From Pontixanthobacter luteolus (GTDB lineage: Bacteria; Pseudomonadota; Alphaproteobacteria; Sphingomonadales; Sphingomonadaceae), in assembly GCF_009828095.1 (NCBI RefSeq), contig NZ_WTYP01000001.1, positions 1,364,001 through 1,428,000 of the forward strand: 64,000 nt of DNA, written 5' to 3'. Shown in pieces: positions 1 to 8,922 of this stretch (position 1 is its first letter; each line of letters starts with the position of its first letter). Made by a program: the position numbers and the translations under genes. The notes below the pieces were generated by a model. The model saw only the letters and a program-made list of their open reading frames with translations, was not told the origin of the DNA and searched no databases.

Positions 1-15
1 GGAAAACGAACACAC

Positions 16-273
16 ATGGCGAAAGAAGAACTCCTCGAAATGCGCGGCAAAGTGGTGGAGCTACTGCCCAACGCGATGTTCCGGGTAGAGCTTGAAAACG
101 GCCACGAAGTGCTCGGCCACACCGCAGGCAAGATGCGCAAGAACCGCATTCGCGTGCTGGTTGGCGACGAAGTGCTGTGCGAACTGACCCCGTATGACCT
201 GACCAAGGCGCGTATCACCTACCGCTTCATGCCGGGCCGTGGCGGCCCCGGTCAGGGCCCTGGCCCACAATAA
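16..273 (+). CDS. infA: Translation initiation factor IF-1
   Basis: An 85-residue protein made almost entirely of one S1/OB-fold domain. IF-1 binds the ribosomal A site and works with IF-2 and IF-3 in forming the 30S initiation complex. The family core is clear: MAKEE start, [20 protein letters not shown], then the [20 protein letters not shown] stretch. Typical IF-1 is about 72 residues; here a Gly/Pro-rich tail of about 13 residues ([12 protein letters not shown]) extends the C-terminus. The start is preceded by GGAAAA. It heads a tight operon with maf (12-nt gap), an RNase E/G-family gene and yacG. Confidence 0.97.
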   Translation: MAKEELLEMRGKVVELLPNAMFRVELENGHEVLGHTAGKMRKNRIRVLVGDEVLCELTPYDLTKARITYRFMPGRGGPGQGPGPQ

Positions 274-285
274 GCGGCGGCGGAT

Positions 286-861
286 TTGTCCGCTCTCTCC
301 CTGATACTGGCATCGGCCAGCCCCAGACGGCGCGAATTGCTTGGCCGCTTGGGGATCGAACCTGCGCGCATCGCGCCCGCCGACATTGACGAAACCCCGC
401 AGCCGACTGAACTGCCGCGCGACTATGCAAAACGCATGGGCCGCGAGAAAGCGCTGGCGGCTACATCTTCAGACGGGTTTGTTCTGGCGGGCGATACAGT
501 GGTTGCAGCCGGCCGCAGAATCCTGCCCAAGGCTGAAGATGAAGAAACCGCACGCGAGTGCCTGACGCTGCTGTCAGGGCGGCGGCACCGGGTCTTGTCG
601 TCTGTTGCCCTGCTATCGCCGGATGGCACGCTGCGCGAAAAGCTCAACGAGACAATCGTCAAGTTCAAGCGCCTCTCTGCAGAAGAGCTCGACGCCTATA
701 TCACCAGTGGTGATTGGGAGGGAAAAGCAGGCGGCTACGCAATCCAGGGGCAGGCAGAAGGCCTGATTGAATGGATCCGCGGCAGCCATTCCGCAGTGAT
801 GGGCTTGCCGCTGTATGAAACGCGTGCGCTTCTGAAATCCGCAGGTTTTCCAATTGGCTGA
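286..861 (+). CDS. maf: Maf-family nucleoside triphosphate pyrophosphatase
   Basis: A 191-residue Maf protein, a cytosolic house-cleaning enzyme that hydrolyses non-canonical or pyrimidine nucleoside triphosphates to monophosphate and pyrophosphate. The hallmark SASPRRRELL is at residues 10-19, followed by a GDTVV metal/substrate segment and AIQGQAEGLI near the C-terminus. Length is normal for the family. The only suitable start is TTG (286-288), because SASPRRREL must lie near the N-terminus and no in-frame ATG precedes it. It lies 12 nt after infA and overlaps the next gene by 8 nt, so translation is probably coupled. Which Maf subfamily (dTTP/UTP or m7GTP) cannot be decided here. Confidence 0.93.
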   Translation: MSALSLILASASPRRRELLGRLGIEPARIAPADIDETPQPTELPRDYAKRMGREKALAATSSDGFVLAGDTVVAAGRRILPKAEDEETARECLTLLSGRRHRVLSSVALLSPDGTLREKLNETIVKFKRLSAEELDAYITSGDWEGKAGGYAIQGQAEGLIEWIRGSHSAVMGLPLYETRALLKSAGFPIG

Positions 862-1840
862 ATGGCTGGTCGAACACGGTATCGGCGAAGACCGTGCCGT
901 TTTGTGCGATCATGGCAGGATCCTTGAAAGCCGTGTTTACCGGCGCGGAATGCTGGGCCCGGGCCATGTGTCCGATGCCCGGCTGGTGTCGCGCGCGAAA
1001 GGCAGCAAGCGGGGGACGGTGCAATTTGCCAGCGGCGAAGAGGCATTGGTCAGCGGGCTTGCGGTGTCGGCCAGCGAAGGCAGCACCATTCGCTGCAAGG
1101 TTGTACGCTCGCAGGTTCCTGAAAGGGACCGCCGCAAACTCGCCCATGCCGTGCCGACCAATGAAGCCCCCACCGCCGCAGACACGCTTTTCGATCAGCT
1201 GACGGCGCAGGGGTGTAAGCCAAAGCTCGTCCGGCGCTTCCCCGATTGCGATTGGAACGAATTGTGGCTGGAGGCATCGAACGGCGCCGTACCGTTTGAT
1301 GGCGGCGAGCTGATTTTCGCAGATACGCCGGCGATGATGCTGATCGATATCGACGGCGGCGGTAATGGTGCAGCCGATGCGCGTTTGCTGGCCCTGTCAG
1401 CTGTAAACCCGATTGCGGAATCGATCGGCAGGTTCAATCTTTCCGGATCGATCGGGATTGATTTCCCTACCCTGCAGGCAAAAGCCGACAGAAAGGCCGT
1501 AGATCAGGCCATAGAGGCTGCGCTGGATCACTGGCCGCACGAACGCACCGCAATGAACGGGTTCGGCTTCATTCAGATTGTGGCGCGCTTTGAACGCCCT
1601 TCCCTGATCCAGCATATCCATTACGCCCGCGCCGCTTCTGCTGCATGCCTGCTGCTTCGCAAGGCAGAGTACGTGACAGAGCCCGGCGCATTGCAGCTCA
1701 ATTGCCATCCGGCTGTCGCGGGCAAGTTTCAGGATGCCTGGTTGGCCGAACTTTCGCGCCGGACAGGCCGCGAAGTGCGGACGGCAATGGACCCGTCCCT
1801 TGCGCTTGAAGCCGGATTCGCGCAGGCGGTGCCGCTATGA
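854..1840 (+). CDS. Short RNase E/G-family protein
   Basis: A 328-residue protein with the RNase E/G architecture: an N-terminal RNA-binding region and a C-terminal part resembling the DNase I-like catalytic domain (MMLIDIDGGG, then SGSIGIDFPTL and RTAMNGFGFIQIVARF). It is shorter than RNase G (about 490 residues) and has no CPxC Zn-link. The IDIN-type catalytic motif reads IDID, and the second acidic residue of IDFxDM is missing. It may be a divergent endoribonuclease or an RNA-binding relative with weak activity. A TTG start at 854 overlaps the maf stop by 8 nt, and yacG begins within its stop codon (ATGA). Family membership is fairly clear; activity is not. Confidence 0.8.
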   Translation: MAEWLVEHGIGEDRAVLCDHGRILESRVYRRGMLGPGHVSDARLVSRAKGSKRGTVQFASGEEALVSGLAVSASEGSTIRCKVVRSQVPERDRRKLAHAVPTNEAPTAADTLFDQLTAQGCKPKLVRRFPDCDWNELWLEASNGAVPFDGGELIFADTPAMMLIDIDGGGNGAADARLLALSAVNPIAESIGRFNLSGSIGIDFPTLQAKADRKAVDQAIEAALDHWPHERTAMNGFGFIQIVARFERPSLIQHIHYARAASAACLLLRKAEYVTEPGALQLNCHPAVAGKFQDAWLAELSRRTGREVRTAMDPSLALEAGFAQAVPL

Positions 1841-2019
1841 CCAAGACCAAAGCCTGCCCTATCTGCAAGAAATCGCGCTCGGAGGAATTCGCACCGTTCT
1901 GCTCGAGTCGCTGCCGGGACCGCGATTTGAACCAGTGGTTCAGCGACGGATACGCCGTGCCTGGCCGGCCTGCTGCACCTGAAGAGCTGGCGCCGGAGGA
2001 CTGGGAACTCCAGGAATAG
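1837..2019 (+). CDS. yacG: DNA gyrase inhibitor YacG, zinc-binding
   Basis: A 60-residue zinc protein with four cysteines at C7, C10, C22 and C26 (CPIC ... CSSRC), the YacG signature. E. coli YacG binds GyrB and inhibits gyrase; it is small and cytosolic. Its ATG (1837) overlaps the TGA of the RNase E/G-family gene by 4 nt (ATGA), so it is translationally coupled as the last gene of the infA-maf-RNase operon. The C-terminus is acidic and Pro-rich (AAPEELAPEDWELQE), as usual for the family. Confidence 0.93.
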   Translation: MTKTKACPICKKSRSEEFAPFCSSRCRDRDLNQWFSDGYAVPGRPAAPEELAPEDWELQE

Positions 2020-2135
2020 GCCTAGTTGGTCGTTTTTCCTGCGCTTAGCTCTATTACCCCCTTGCCAATCATCGGCGCCTTCGCCATAGCGCCGCTTCCA
2101 ACAAGCGCTGGGGATTAATTGGCCCCGGTGGAGAT

Positions 2136-2211
2136 GCCCGGATAGCTCAGTTGGTAGAGCACACGATTGAAAATCGTGGTGTCGGCAGTTCGAATCTGCC
2201 TCTGGGCACCA
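2136..2211 (+). tRNA. tRNA-Phe (GAA)
   Basis: A 76-nt cloverleaf. The acceptor arm GCCCGGA (2136-2142) pairs with TCTGGGC (2201-2207), including one G-T pair. The D-arm holds AGCTCAGTTGGTAGAGC, the anticodon loop is TTGAAAA with anticodon GAA, and the T-arm contains GTTCGAATC. Discriminator A and an encoded CCA end at 2211. It sits alone between yacG and the acyl-CoA synthetase gene. The 116 nt upstream (2020-2135) show no gene and should contain its promoter. Confidence 0.98.
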
Positions 2212-2277
2212 TCTCCCCCCTCTTCCAGAACCGCTGTAAGTTCTTGGCAATGCCTGCCGCGATGCTAGGCTTTCCAA

Positions 2278-3897
2278 ATGAATTGGCGTGGCGAGAATTT
2301 CGGCGTTGCAGCGAAAGCGATTGCACAGTCTGTTGAACCGGGCAGGCCTGCGCTGGTGCATGGCACCCGCACGGTTAGCTGGCAGGAACTCGATGCGATA
2401 ACGGATTCGATTGCCTGCGGACTGATCGATGCAGGAATGAGGCCGGGTGACGTTGCCGGCCAGATGCAGCGCAATTCGCCTGAATACATCCTCGCCTATA
2501 TCGGCTGCGCAAAAGCCGGCGTGATCCCGGTGAATGTCAATTACCACTATCAGGAAGGCGAGCTGCGCGACATATTCACCCGTTTCGGGCTGAAAGTTCT
2601 GTTCGCCGAAGATGAATTCACGGATATCGCCTTGTCCGCCAGGTCTTCTGTTCTGGAACACGTTATCTCCAGCAATCCGGCATCTGACCAATGGCGCGCC
2701 TTATCAGCTCATCCGGTTGCAGAAGGTTTCAACCCGCACAGTGACCCGCAAGCGCTGTTTTTCACAGCTACAGGCGGGACGACCGGAATGCCAAAGGCGG
2801 TGATGTGGCCGTTCGAAGATGCCTGGGAAGCTTTCCAGATCTCGCATTGGCCGCAGGGCATTGGGGAACCGCCCAAGATTGCGGCTTCGCTTGCAGAACA
2901 TTCGGCATTCGCTGCCGCCCTTCCTCCTTCGGCAGAAAGCTCCATTGCGCCTCTGCTGCTGCTCAGCCCGTTGATGCACGGCGCTGGTCAATTCGCTGCG
3001 ATGATCCATCTGATGCGCGGCGGAACCTTGGCGACTGTGCCTGCGACGCGGTTCGACCCCGATCAGGCAATCGACGCGGTCCGCCAGTATCAGGCGCGTT
3101 CGCTTACATTCGTCGGGGATGCGTTCGCGATGCCGCTTGCCGATGCCCTGGAAGCGCGCACCGACGCGGCAGAGGCTATAGCAAGCCTTCGCATGATCAC
3201 TTCGTCGGGCGCGGTGTTCAGCCAGTCGGTCAAACAGCGCCTCATCGCCGTAAACCCTGCAATGATTATCGTGGATGCGCTGGGTTCCAGTGAGAGCGCC
3301 GGAACGGCAGTCACGATCACCACTGCCGCTGGTACATCCGGCGGCGGCAATTTTGCCGCCATTCCCGGACGCGACACAAAGGTCTTGGGCGACGACCTGC
3401 GCGAGATCGAACCGGGCTCGGACCAGTTCGGCATCCTCGCTCGCTCAGGCCCGTTGCCCCTGGGCTATCTGGGGGAAGACGAAAAGAACGCGCAAACCTT
3501 CCCCACAATAGACGGCAAACGCTGGCTGATGACCGGCGACCGGGCCCGCTATCGCAGCGACGGCAGCATCGAATTCCAGGGCCGCGACAATATGTGCATC
3601 AACACCGGCGGCGAGAAAGTCTTCCCGGAAGAAGTCGAAGCCGTTCTGCAGGAAGTCAGCGGAGTGGCCGATGTTCGGGTCGTCGGCGTTCCTGATCCGC
3701 GTTTCGGCCGCAAGATCGCAGCCGTCATCTGCGGGGACGCAGCGCTTCAAAACGCGCTGGACTCGCACGTGCGCTCCCGGCTGGCAGGATACAAGGCGCC
3801 GCGCCTCTACGTGTTTACCGGCAGGTCGCTAAGGCTCAACAATGGCAAGCCGGACTACAGGACCGCTCAGACGCTGGCGGAAGACGCTGCCGCCTAG
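2278..3897 (+). CDS. AMP-forming acyl-CoA synthetase
   Basis: A 539-residue member of the ANL (AMP-binding) superfamily that activates a carboxylic acid to an acyl-adenylate and then to an acyl-CoA. Motifs in order: P-loop-like TATGGTTGMPK (163-173), DALGSSESAG (A5), LMTGDRARYRSDGSIEFQGR (A7/A8 hinge), INTGGEKVFPEEVE, and the C-terminal catalytic lysine in NNGKPDY. Length is typical. The substrate is unknown, probably a fatty or aromatic acid. It converges on the SDR/crotonase operon, and the two stops overlap by 4 bp, so the two transcription units may form one lipid-degradation locus. Confidence 0.92.
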   Translation: MNWRGENFGVAAKAIAQSVEPGRPALVHGTRTVSWQELDAITDSIACGLIDAGMRPGDVAGQMQRNSPEYILAYIGCAKAGVIPVNVNYHYQEGELRDIFTRFGLKVLFAEDEFTDIALSARSSVLEHVISSNPASDQWRALSAHPVAEGFNPHSDPQALFFTATGGTTGMPKAVMWPFEDAWEAFQISHWPQGIGEPPKIAASLAEHSAFAAALPPSAESSIAPLLLLSPLMHGAGQFAAMIHLMRGGTLATVPATRFDPDQAIDAVRQYQARSLTFVGDAFAMPLADALEARTDAAEAIASLRMITSSGAVFSQSVKQRLIAVNPAMIIVDALGSSESAGTAVTITTAAGTSGGGNFAAIPGRDTKVLGDDLREIEPGSDQFGILARSGPLPLGYLGEDEKNAQTFPTIDGKRWLMTGDRARYRSDGSIEFQGRDNMCINTGGEKVFPEEVEAVLQEVSGVADVRVVGVPDPRFGRKIAAVICGDAALQNALDSHVRSRLAGYKAPRLYVFTGRSLRLNNGKPDYRTAQTLAEDAAA

Positions 3898-4796
3898 GTC
3901 GCCCGGTCTGCCTTGTCCTTGGCATTTGTGCCCTTGATCATTGCGCGCATCTGGTCCCACTCTTCATCGCCGAGGGGGCTCAGCATCTGATAGAAATTGC
4001 CCCCGGTTGCCTGATATCCTGCGCCATCGATCGCGATTGTTTGTCCGTTTACCCACTCGGCGCCCGGCCCCATCAGAAACACGGCCAGATTAGCGAGTTC
4101 ATGCATTTCGCCGTGACGGCCCATCGGGTTCATCCGGTCGTTCGAGTTATCACCGCGCCCGCCGGGCGATAACCGCGCGCTCATGCCGTCGGTCGGGAAC
4201 AGGCCCGGTGCGATGGCATTGAAACGCAGGCCATAGCGGCCCCATTCCACCGCAAGGCTCTGCGTCATGGTGTTGATTGCGGATTTGCTCATCGCAGATG
4301 GAACGACGAACGGCCCGCCATTCCAGACCCAGGTTGTGAGGATCGACAGGAAGCTGGCTTTCTTCTCCTCCGCGATCAGCCGTTTTCCGATTTCGTGCGT
4401 GACATAAAATGTCCCGCGGAAAACGATGTCGGAAATCGCGTTGAAACCGTTGACCGACAAATCTTCCGTGCGGCTGATGAAGTTTCCGGCTGCGTTGTTG
4501 ACCACACCGGTCAGCGCGCCGCCCTCGGCCCAGATCGCATCGACCATGCCCTTGATCGCATCAGCATCGCGGATGTCGCACGCGTGCCCGGTTACTTTCC
4601 CGCCATGAGCCGCCATCAATTCCTCGGCAGCTTCATCCAGCTTGTTCTGCCGCCGCCCGCAAATATGAACATCAGCGCCAAGCTTGAGGAACGCCTCGGT
4701 CATTTCCCGGCCCAATCCGGTCCCGCCGCCGGTGACAAGAATGCTTTCGCCATCCATCAGGCCGTCCCGGTACATCAGCTTGGAAATATCCATCAC
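3894..4796 (-). CDS. SDR oxidoreductase, 2,4-dienoyl-CoA reductase-like
   Basis: A 300-residue short-chain dehydrogenase with Rossmann motif TGGGTGLG (22-29) and NNAAG (100-104). The usual YxxxK is replaced by SAMSK (S167, K171) inside VVPSAMSK, as in 2,4-dienoyl-CoA reductases of the DECR type, which have Ser at the Tyr position. This supports an NADPH-dependent role in degrading unsaturated acyl-CoAs rather than an ordinary SDR. It is third in an operon after the HPr-kinase-like and crotonase genes (27-nt gap). Starts at 4796 and 4793 are both possible. Confidence 0.87.
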   Translation of the reverse strand: MMDISKLMYRDGLMDGESILVTGGGTGLGREMTEAFLKLGADVHICGRRQNKLDEAAEELMAAHGGKVTGHACDIRDADAIKGMVDAIWAEGGALTGVVNNAAGNFISRTEDLSVNGFNAISDIVFRGTFYVTHEIGKRLIAEEKKASFLSILTTWVWNGGPFVVPSAMSKSAINTMTQSLAVEWGRYGLRFNAIAPGLFPTDGMSARLSPGGRGDNSNDRMNPMGRHGEMHELANLAVFLMGPGAEWVNGQTIAIDGAGYQATGGNFYQMLSPLGDEEWDQMRAMIKGTNAKDKADRAT

Positions 4797-4823
4797 TTCG
4801 CTCCATTTGGTGTGTGGTTCTTT

Positions 4824-5576
4824 TTACGAGAAATCGGGCGCTCTCTTTTCGATAAAGGCTTGCGCGCCTTCCAGAAAATCCGCCGAGCGGAAACCATCTG
4901 CAAACATGGCCTGCGTCTTTGCATCCTCTGCCACCTGCCCATCGAGAATGCGGCGCATCAACGCCTTCATCACCCGATTGGATGATCCGGAAGCCTTGCT
5001 GATGGCCCGCTCAAGCGCATCGGGGCTGCTGGCGATAATCTCGATCAGGCCAATGTCGCGCGCTTCGGCAACGTCGATCAGATCGCCGGTGTAAAGCAGT
5101 CGTTTCGCCTGCCCCGGCCCGACCAGTTCGATCAGCAGTTTGATGTCGTGGAACGGGTAGACGATCCCCAGCTTGGCAGGTGTGATCCCGAACCGGGCGC
5201 GCGGGGTTGCCACGCGAATGTCGCACGCCAGCGCAAGCCCGCATCCGCCGCCAATGCAGTCACCGTCAATAAATGCCACAGTCGGCAACGGGCATCTCTC
5301 AAGGCGGTGCTGCGTTTCCGAGATCGCGGCATGATTGGCAGCCCGCCAATCATCATCGTCCTTGTTCGCCAGCAATTCGCGAATATCCGCGCCCGCGCTG
5401 AAATATCCATCGTCGACGGATTTCACGACCAGCACTGAAATGCCTTCTTCCGCCTCCACTTCATCGAGCAGACTGGGGATCGCCTGCCACATTTCAAGCG
5501 TGATTGCGTTGCGGCGGTCAGCCCGGTCGATCAGAAGGTACCCCGTCGTGCCCTCCCTCTGGTATCGAATAGTCAT
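4824..5576 (-). CDS. Enoyl-CoA hydratase/isomerase (crotonase) family protein
   Basis: A 250-residue crotonase-fold protein acting on acyl-CoA thioesters. The two oxyanion-hole segments are SAGADI (60-65) and GGGCGLALACD (109-119). The segment that usually carries the first catalytic glutamate (GxPE) reads FGITPAKLG, without Glu, so an isomerase or another crotonase reaction is at least as likely as hydration. It starts 6 nt after the HPr-kinase-like stop and precedes the dienoyl-CoA-reductase-like SDR, which supports a role in breaking down unsaturated fatty acids. Confidence 0.9.
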   Translation of the reverse strand: MTIRYQREGTTGYLLIDRADRRNAITLEMWQAIPSLLDEVEAEEGISVLVVKSVDDGYFSAGADIRELLANKDDDDWRAANHAAISETQHRLERCPLPTVAFIDGDCIGGGCGLALACDIRVATPRARFGITPAKLGIVYPFHDIKLLIELVGPGQAKRLLYTGDLIDVAEARDIGLIEIIASSPDALERAISKASGSSNRVMKALMRRILDGQVAEDAKTQAMFADGFRSADFLEGAQAFIEKRAPDFS

Positions 5577-5582
5577 GCCCGT

Positions 5583-6545
5583 CTACTCGGCCAGATCGCG
5601 CACGGCTGCAATGTCTGAAAGCATTTTATCGACCTGCAAACACACATTCGGCAGCAATTTGAAATCCCTCGGCCTGCCTATCCGGTAGATCGGGACATTG
5701 CTGGCGATCCGCGCACAATGGACGATCTGTTCAGCAAGCGTGCCCATCAATTCCAGGTATTCCTTTCTGTACATCGATGCCTCGGCCAGTCCGCGCACGG
5801 CCTCCGCCCCGCGTAGCCTTTCGGCGGTAAGCCGATCATCCCATCCGAGGATGAAAACCGCAGCCAGCGGCATCGGGTGGGCTGCCAGTTGGCCGGGATG
5901 AACAGCAAGGTGGTATTTTTCGTCGCGGAAGAAATCGCGCTCCAGCCCCTCGCTATTCAATCCCAGATAATGAAGCGCGCTGTCCCACAATTTGAGCCGG
6001 GCAGATGACGGGTGGATCATCGGTGTATGCCCTGCCCCGCCCGGCTCGATCCGGCTCAAATCGTCACCGACCAGCTTCCAGCCGCGTTCAGTCATCGCCG
6101 CGGCCAGCGTCGATTTGCCTTGGCCCGCATCCCCGCAAAACAGAACCGCGCGGTCATTCCTCGCCACAGCGCTGCCATGCAACATGGCCCAGCCGCGCTG
6201 ATAACCCAGCGCACCCCATGCGCTGCCGAGTGTAAAAAGCCGCAGCTCCCTCGCCCCAACGCCCGGATGGGGATGTACGGCAATCTCGGCCCCGCCACTA
6301 ACCGTCCATGATCCGATGCCATCGACCGCGAAGCAAAGCGTCCCATCGTCGTAAGTTCCATGCCCCGGTGGCGGCTCTGCCGGCCCCGCATCGGGCGCAA
6401 GAATTATGCGAATATCCACGCCGCTCGCGCCCTGCTCGTCATCTGCGAACGCCATCCACTCGGGCAAATGAATGTCCGAACAAATGCGCACGCCTGAGTG
6501 GCGATAATGAAAGCGTTCGCTTTCCAGAGAAGACGCTGCGGCCAT
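5583..6545 (-). CDS. HPr kinase-like P-loop protein
   Basis: A 320-residue protein related to the C-terminal domain of HPr(Ser) kinase. It has MLHGSAV (121-127), the Walker A GDAGQGKST (138-146) and acidic LVGDDLSRI (158-166). There is no N-terminal HprK sensor domain and no HPr gene nearby. Such HprK-like proteins are common in sphingomonads and of unknown function. The open frame reaches 6659, but that would overlap the divergent antiporter start (6640); the Met at 6545 leaves 94 bp for promoters. It leads an operon with a crotonase and a DECR-like SDR (6-nt gap). The start is uncertain. Confidence 0.72.
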   Translation of the reverse strand: MAAASSLESERFHYRHSGVRICSDIHLPEWMAFADDEQGASGVDIRIILAPDAGPAEPPPGHGTYDDGTLCFAVDGIGSWTVSGGAEIAVHPHPGVGARELRLFTLGSAWGALGYQRGWAMLHGSAVARNDRAVLFCGDAGQGKSTLAAAMTERGWKLVGDDLSRIEPGGAGHTPMIHPSSARLKLWDSALHYLGLNSEGLERDFFRDEKYHLAVHPGQLAAHPMPLAAVFILGWDDRLTAERLRGAEAVRGLAEASMYRKEYLELMGTLAEQIVHCARIASNVPIYRIGRPRDFKLLPNVCLQVDKMLSDIAAVRDLAE

Positions 6546-6639
6546 AAGGCGGTTCTGGCTGACCGCACGCTGCGCGGCAAGTATCTGAACGATTGCGCAT
6601 TTGATTGGAATCGCCCGGCACGCGGGGTATGCGCTGTGA

Positions 6640-7944
6640 ATGCACGAAACATCGACCACGCTTTCGCCTTTCGATATTGCCGCGATCCTCGTGGTTGCCT
6701 CTGCTTTCCTCGGCTGGCTGAACCATCATTTCATCAAATTGCCCCATGTCATCGGCCTGACCGTAATGGGCGCGCTGGGCGCAATCGGCCTGATGGTGGC
6801 GGACGCTTTCATTCCGGGGATTATCCTGGATGACTGGGTCGCCAGCCTCCTCGAACAGATGGATTTCACCGACACGCTGCTGCAGGGCATGCTCAGTTTT
6901 CTATTGTTCGCCGGTGCATTGCATGTCGATCTGGACCGGTTGAGGGTCGCCTGGCTGCCGGTGCTGTTGCTGTCTACGGTCGGTGTCGTAATTTCGACAT
7001 TGCTGATCGGTGCGGCAAGCTGGGGGCTTGGCTTGCTGCTCGGCCTTCCGATTACCCCGATCTGGTACTTCGTGTTCGGCGCGCTGATTTCGCCGACTGA
7101 CCCGGTTTCGGTACTGGGCGTTCTCAAGGAAGAAAATGTCCCGGCATCGCTTCAGTCTGCGGTCGCCGGCGAGAGCCTGTTCAATGACGGCGTGGGCATC
7201 GTGGTGTTCGTGATCCTGCTCGGCGCAGCAGTTACCGGCAACGATTTCTCGCTTGCCGAAGGGGCCCGCCTGTTCGCGATCGAGGCTGGTGGCGGCGTGC
7301 TGGTCGGCCTGGTATTCGGCTTCATCGGCTACCGTGCGCTTGCCAGCATGGATGAATACACGCTGGAAGTGCTGATCACACTCGCAATCGTGATGGGCGG
7401 CTATGCGCTGTGCACCCAGCTGCACATTTCCGGGCCGCTCGCGATGGCTGTTGCAGGTCTGCTGATCGGCAATCACGGGGTTACCTATGCGATGAGTGAT
7501 GTGACCCGCGATTATCTGATCAAGTTCTGGGAGCTGGTCGACGAATTGCTGAATTCCGTGCTGTTCCTGTTGATCGGTCTCGAATTGATTGCCCTCGCGC
7601 CCGGAACCGATGCGGCAATCTTCGGATTGGCAGCGATTGTCATCACCCTGGCAGCGCGGGCAATCGCGGTCGGCAGCGCAACCAAGATCATTCCCGCCGC
7701 GCGGCTGGACAATAGAGGCGCCGGACGCGTGCTGTGGTGGGGCGGCCTGCGCGGGGGCATCTCGATTGCTCTCGCGCTGTCGCTGCCCGCCGGGCCCACG
7801 CGCGACCTGCTGCTTGCTGCAACCTTTGCCGCGGTCCTGTTCTCTGTCCTTGTTCAGCGTGCCACCCTGGGCAAGCTGATCGAGAGCCTGAAGGCCGAAC
7901 ACGCACCAGCGGTGGAAGAAGAAAGTTCGCCTTCCGCTCACTGA
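6640..7944 (+). CDS. CPA1-family cation:proton antiporter (NhaP/NHE-like)
   Basis: A 434-residue polytopic inner-membrane protein with about 12 predicted transmembrane segments. CPA1 motifs are clear: [10 protein letters not shown] (151-160) and GESLFND (177-183), the ND motif of electroneutral Na+/H+ exchangers. It should exchange Na+ or K+ for protons in pH and salt homeostasis. It is divergent from the HPr-kinase-like gene. NhaA and a Ca2+/Na+ exchanger elsewhere in the window bring the count of cation exchangers to three, consistent with a saline habitat (inference). Confidence 0.93.
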   Translation: MHETSTTLSPFDIAAILVVASAFLGWLNHHFIKLPHVIGLTVMGALGAIGLMVADAFIPGIILDDWVASLLEQMDFTDTLLQGMLSFLLFAGALHVDLDRLRVAWLPVLLLSTVGVVISTLLIGAASWGLGLLLGLPITPIWYFVFGALISPTDPVSVLGVLKEENVPASLQSAVAGESLFNDGVGIVVFVILLGAAVTGNDFSLAEGARLFAIEAGGGVLVGLVFGFIGYRALASMDEYTLEVLITLAIVMGGYALCTQLHISGPLAMAVAGLLIGNHGVTYAMSDVTRDYLIKFWELVDELLNSVLFLLIGLELIALAPGTDAAIFGLAAIVITLAARAIAVGSATKIIPAARLDNRGAGRVLWWGGLRGGISIALALSLPAGPTRDLLLAATFAAVLFSVLVQRATLGKLIESLKAEHAPAVEEESSPSAH

Positions 7945-7981
7945 TTGCACTTTCGCCTCACTGACGGTAAAAGCCGCGCAC

Positions 7982-8031
7982 GCCCCGGCGTTCGAAGCGG
8001 ACCGTTTCGTCAGCCGGGGCGCTGCATTTTT
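7982..8031 (+). terminator. Possible intrinsic terminator after the CPA1 antiporter
   Basis: GCCCCGGC (7982-7989) and GCCGGGGC (8013-8020) form a perfect 8-bp stem around a 23-nt loop that can fold further (GAAGCGG opposite CCGTTTC). TTTTT follows at 8027-8031 after a 6-nt gap. The long loop and the gap before the T-run make it weaker than the other terminators here; it could also be a leader structure for purC. Confidence 0.45.
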
Positions 8032-8062
8032 CGCGCCTGTAAGCGCACCGAAGGAAACGCCC

Positions 8063-8863
8063 ATGTCCCGTCGTCGCCAGATTTATGAAGGCAAGGCCAA
8101 GATTCTCTACGAAGGTCCTGAGCCAGGCACGATCATCCAGTATTTCAAGGATGATGCCACCGCATTCAACGCGCAGAAGAAAGGCACGATCAACGGCAAG
8201 GGTGTGATCAACAATCGCATCAGCGAATATGTGTTCACCCGGCTTAGCCATATCGGCATCCCGACACACTTCATTCGGCGCCTCAACATGCGCGAACAGC
8301 TGGTCCGGCAGGTGGAAATTGTTCCGATCGAAGTGATAGTGCGCAATGTTGCGGCAGGCTCAATCTGCACACGGCTTGGCCTCGAAGAAGGTGAGCCACT
8401 GCCGCACACGCTGATCGAATATTGTTACAAGGACGATGCGCTGGGCGATCCACTGGTCGGCGAAGAACACATCGCCTGCTTCAACTGGGCCAGCCAGGAC
8501 GAAATGCAGGACATTTCCAGCATGGCAATCCGGATCAACGATTTCCTTTGCGGGATGTTCGCAGCAATCGACATCCGCCTGATCGACTTCAAACTGGAAT
8601 TCGGCCGCATGTATGACGGCGACTTCAGCCGCATTATTCTGGCCGATGAAATCAGCCCCGACGGCTGCCGCCTGTGGGATATGAAAACCAACGAGAAGCT
8701 CGACAAGGACCGGTTCCGCCGTGATCTTGGCGGCGAGGAAGAGGCCTATCAGGAAGTGGCGCGCCGCTTGGGAATTCTCGGTAATGAGGACAACGGCCCT
8801 GGCGAAGTGTTCGACCTCAGCGCGCACCGCGGCAAATTGCGCGAAACCAAGCCGAAGAAGTAA
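8063..8863 (+). CDS. purC: SAICAR synthase, purine biosynthesis
   Basis: A 266-residue phosphoribosylaminoimidazole-succinocarboxamide synthase. It joins CAIR and aspartate with ATP in de novo purine synthesis, in the cytosol. The N-terminal [12 protein letters not shown], the [11 protein letters not shown] substrate loop, NVAAGS and LIDFKLEFG segments are diagnostic, and the length is normal. GAAGGAAA lies 7 nt before the ATG. purS and purQ follow after an M16 peptidase gene, so the window holds part of a purine gene group. Confidence 0.97.
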   Translation: MSRRRQIYEGKAKILYEGPEPGTIIQYFKDDATAFNAQKKGTINGKGVINNRISEYVFTRLSHIGIPTHFIRRLNMREQLVRQVEIVPIEVIVRNVAAGSICTRLGLEEGEPLPHTLIEYCYKDDALGDPLVGEEHIACFNWASQDEMQDISSMAIRINDFLCGMFAAIDIRLIDFKLEFGRMYDGDFSRIILADEISPDGCRLWDMKTNEKLDKDRFRRDLGGEEEAYQEVARRLGILGNEDNGPGEVFDLSAHRGKLRETKPKK

Positions 8864-8922
8864 GTCAGCTGCGGGCCGTTAATCGTCTCGACAGCGCCTT
8901 TGGATTAGGCCGCTGACCTGAG

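Noticed and set aside
1729-2691. A 320-codon minus-strand open frame across yacG, tRNA-Phe and the acyl-CoA synthetase start
   Set aside because: It runs antisense through a tRNA and two well-supported genes; its RWCPEADSNCRHHDFQ stretch is the translated complement of the tRNA, a known annotation artefact.
6901-8064. A 387-codon minus-strand frame antisense to the CPA1 antiporter
   Set aside because: Low-complexity, His/Gln/Arg-rich translation typical of an antisense shadow; the plus-strand antiporter has clear motifs.
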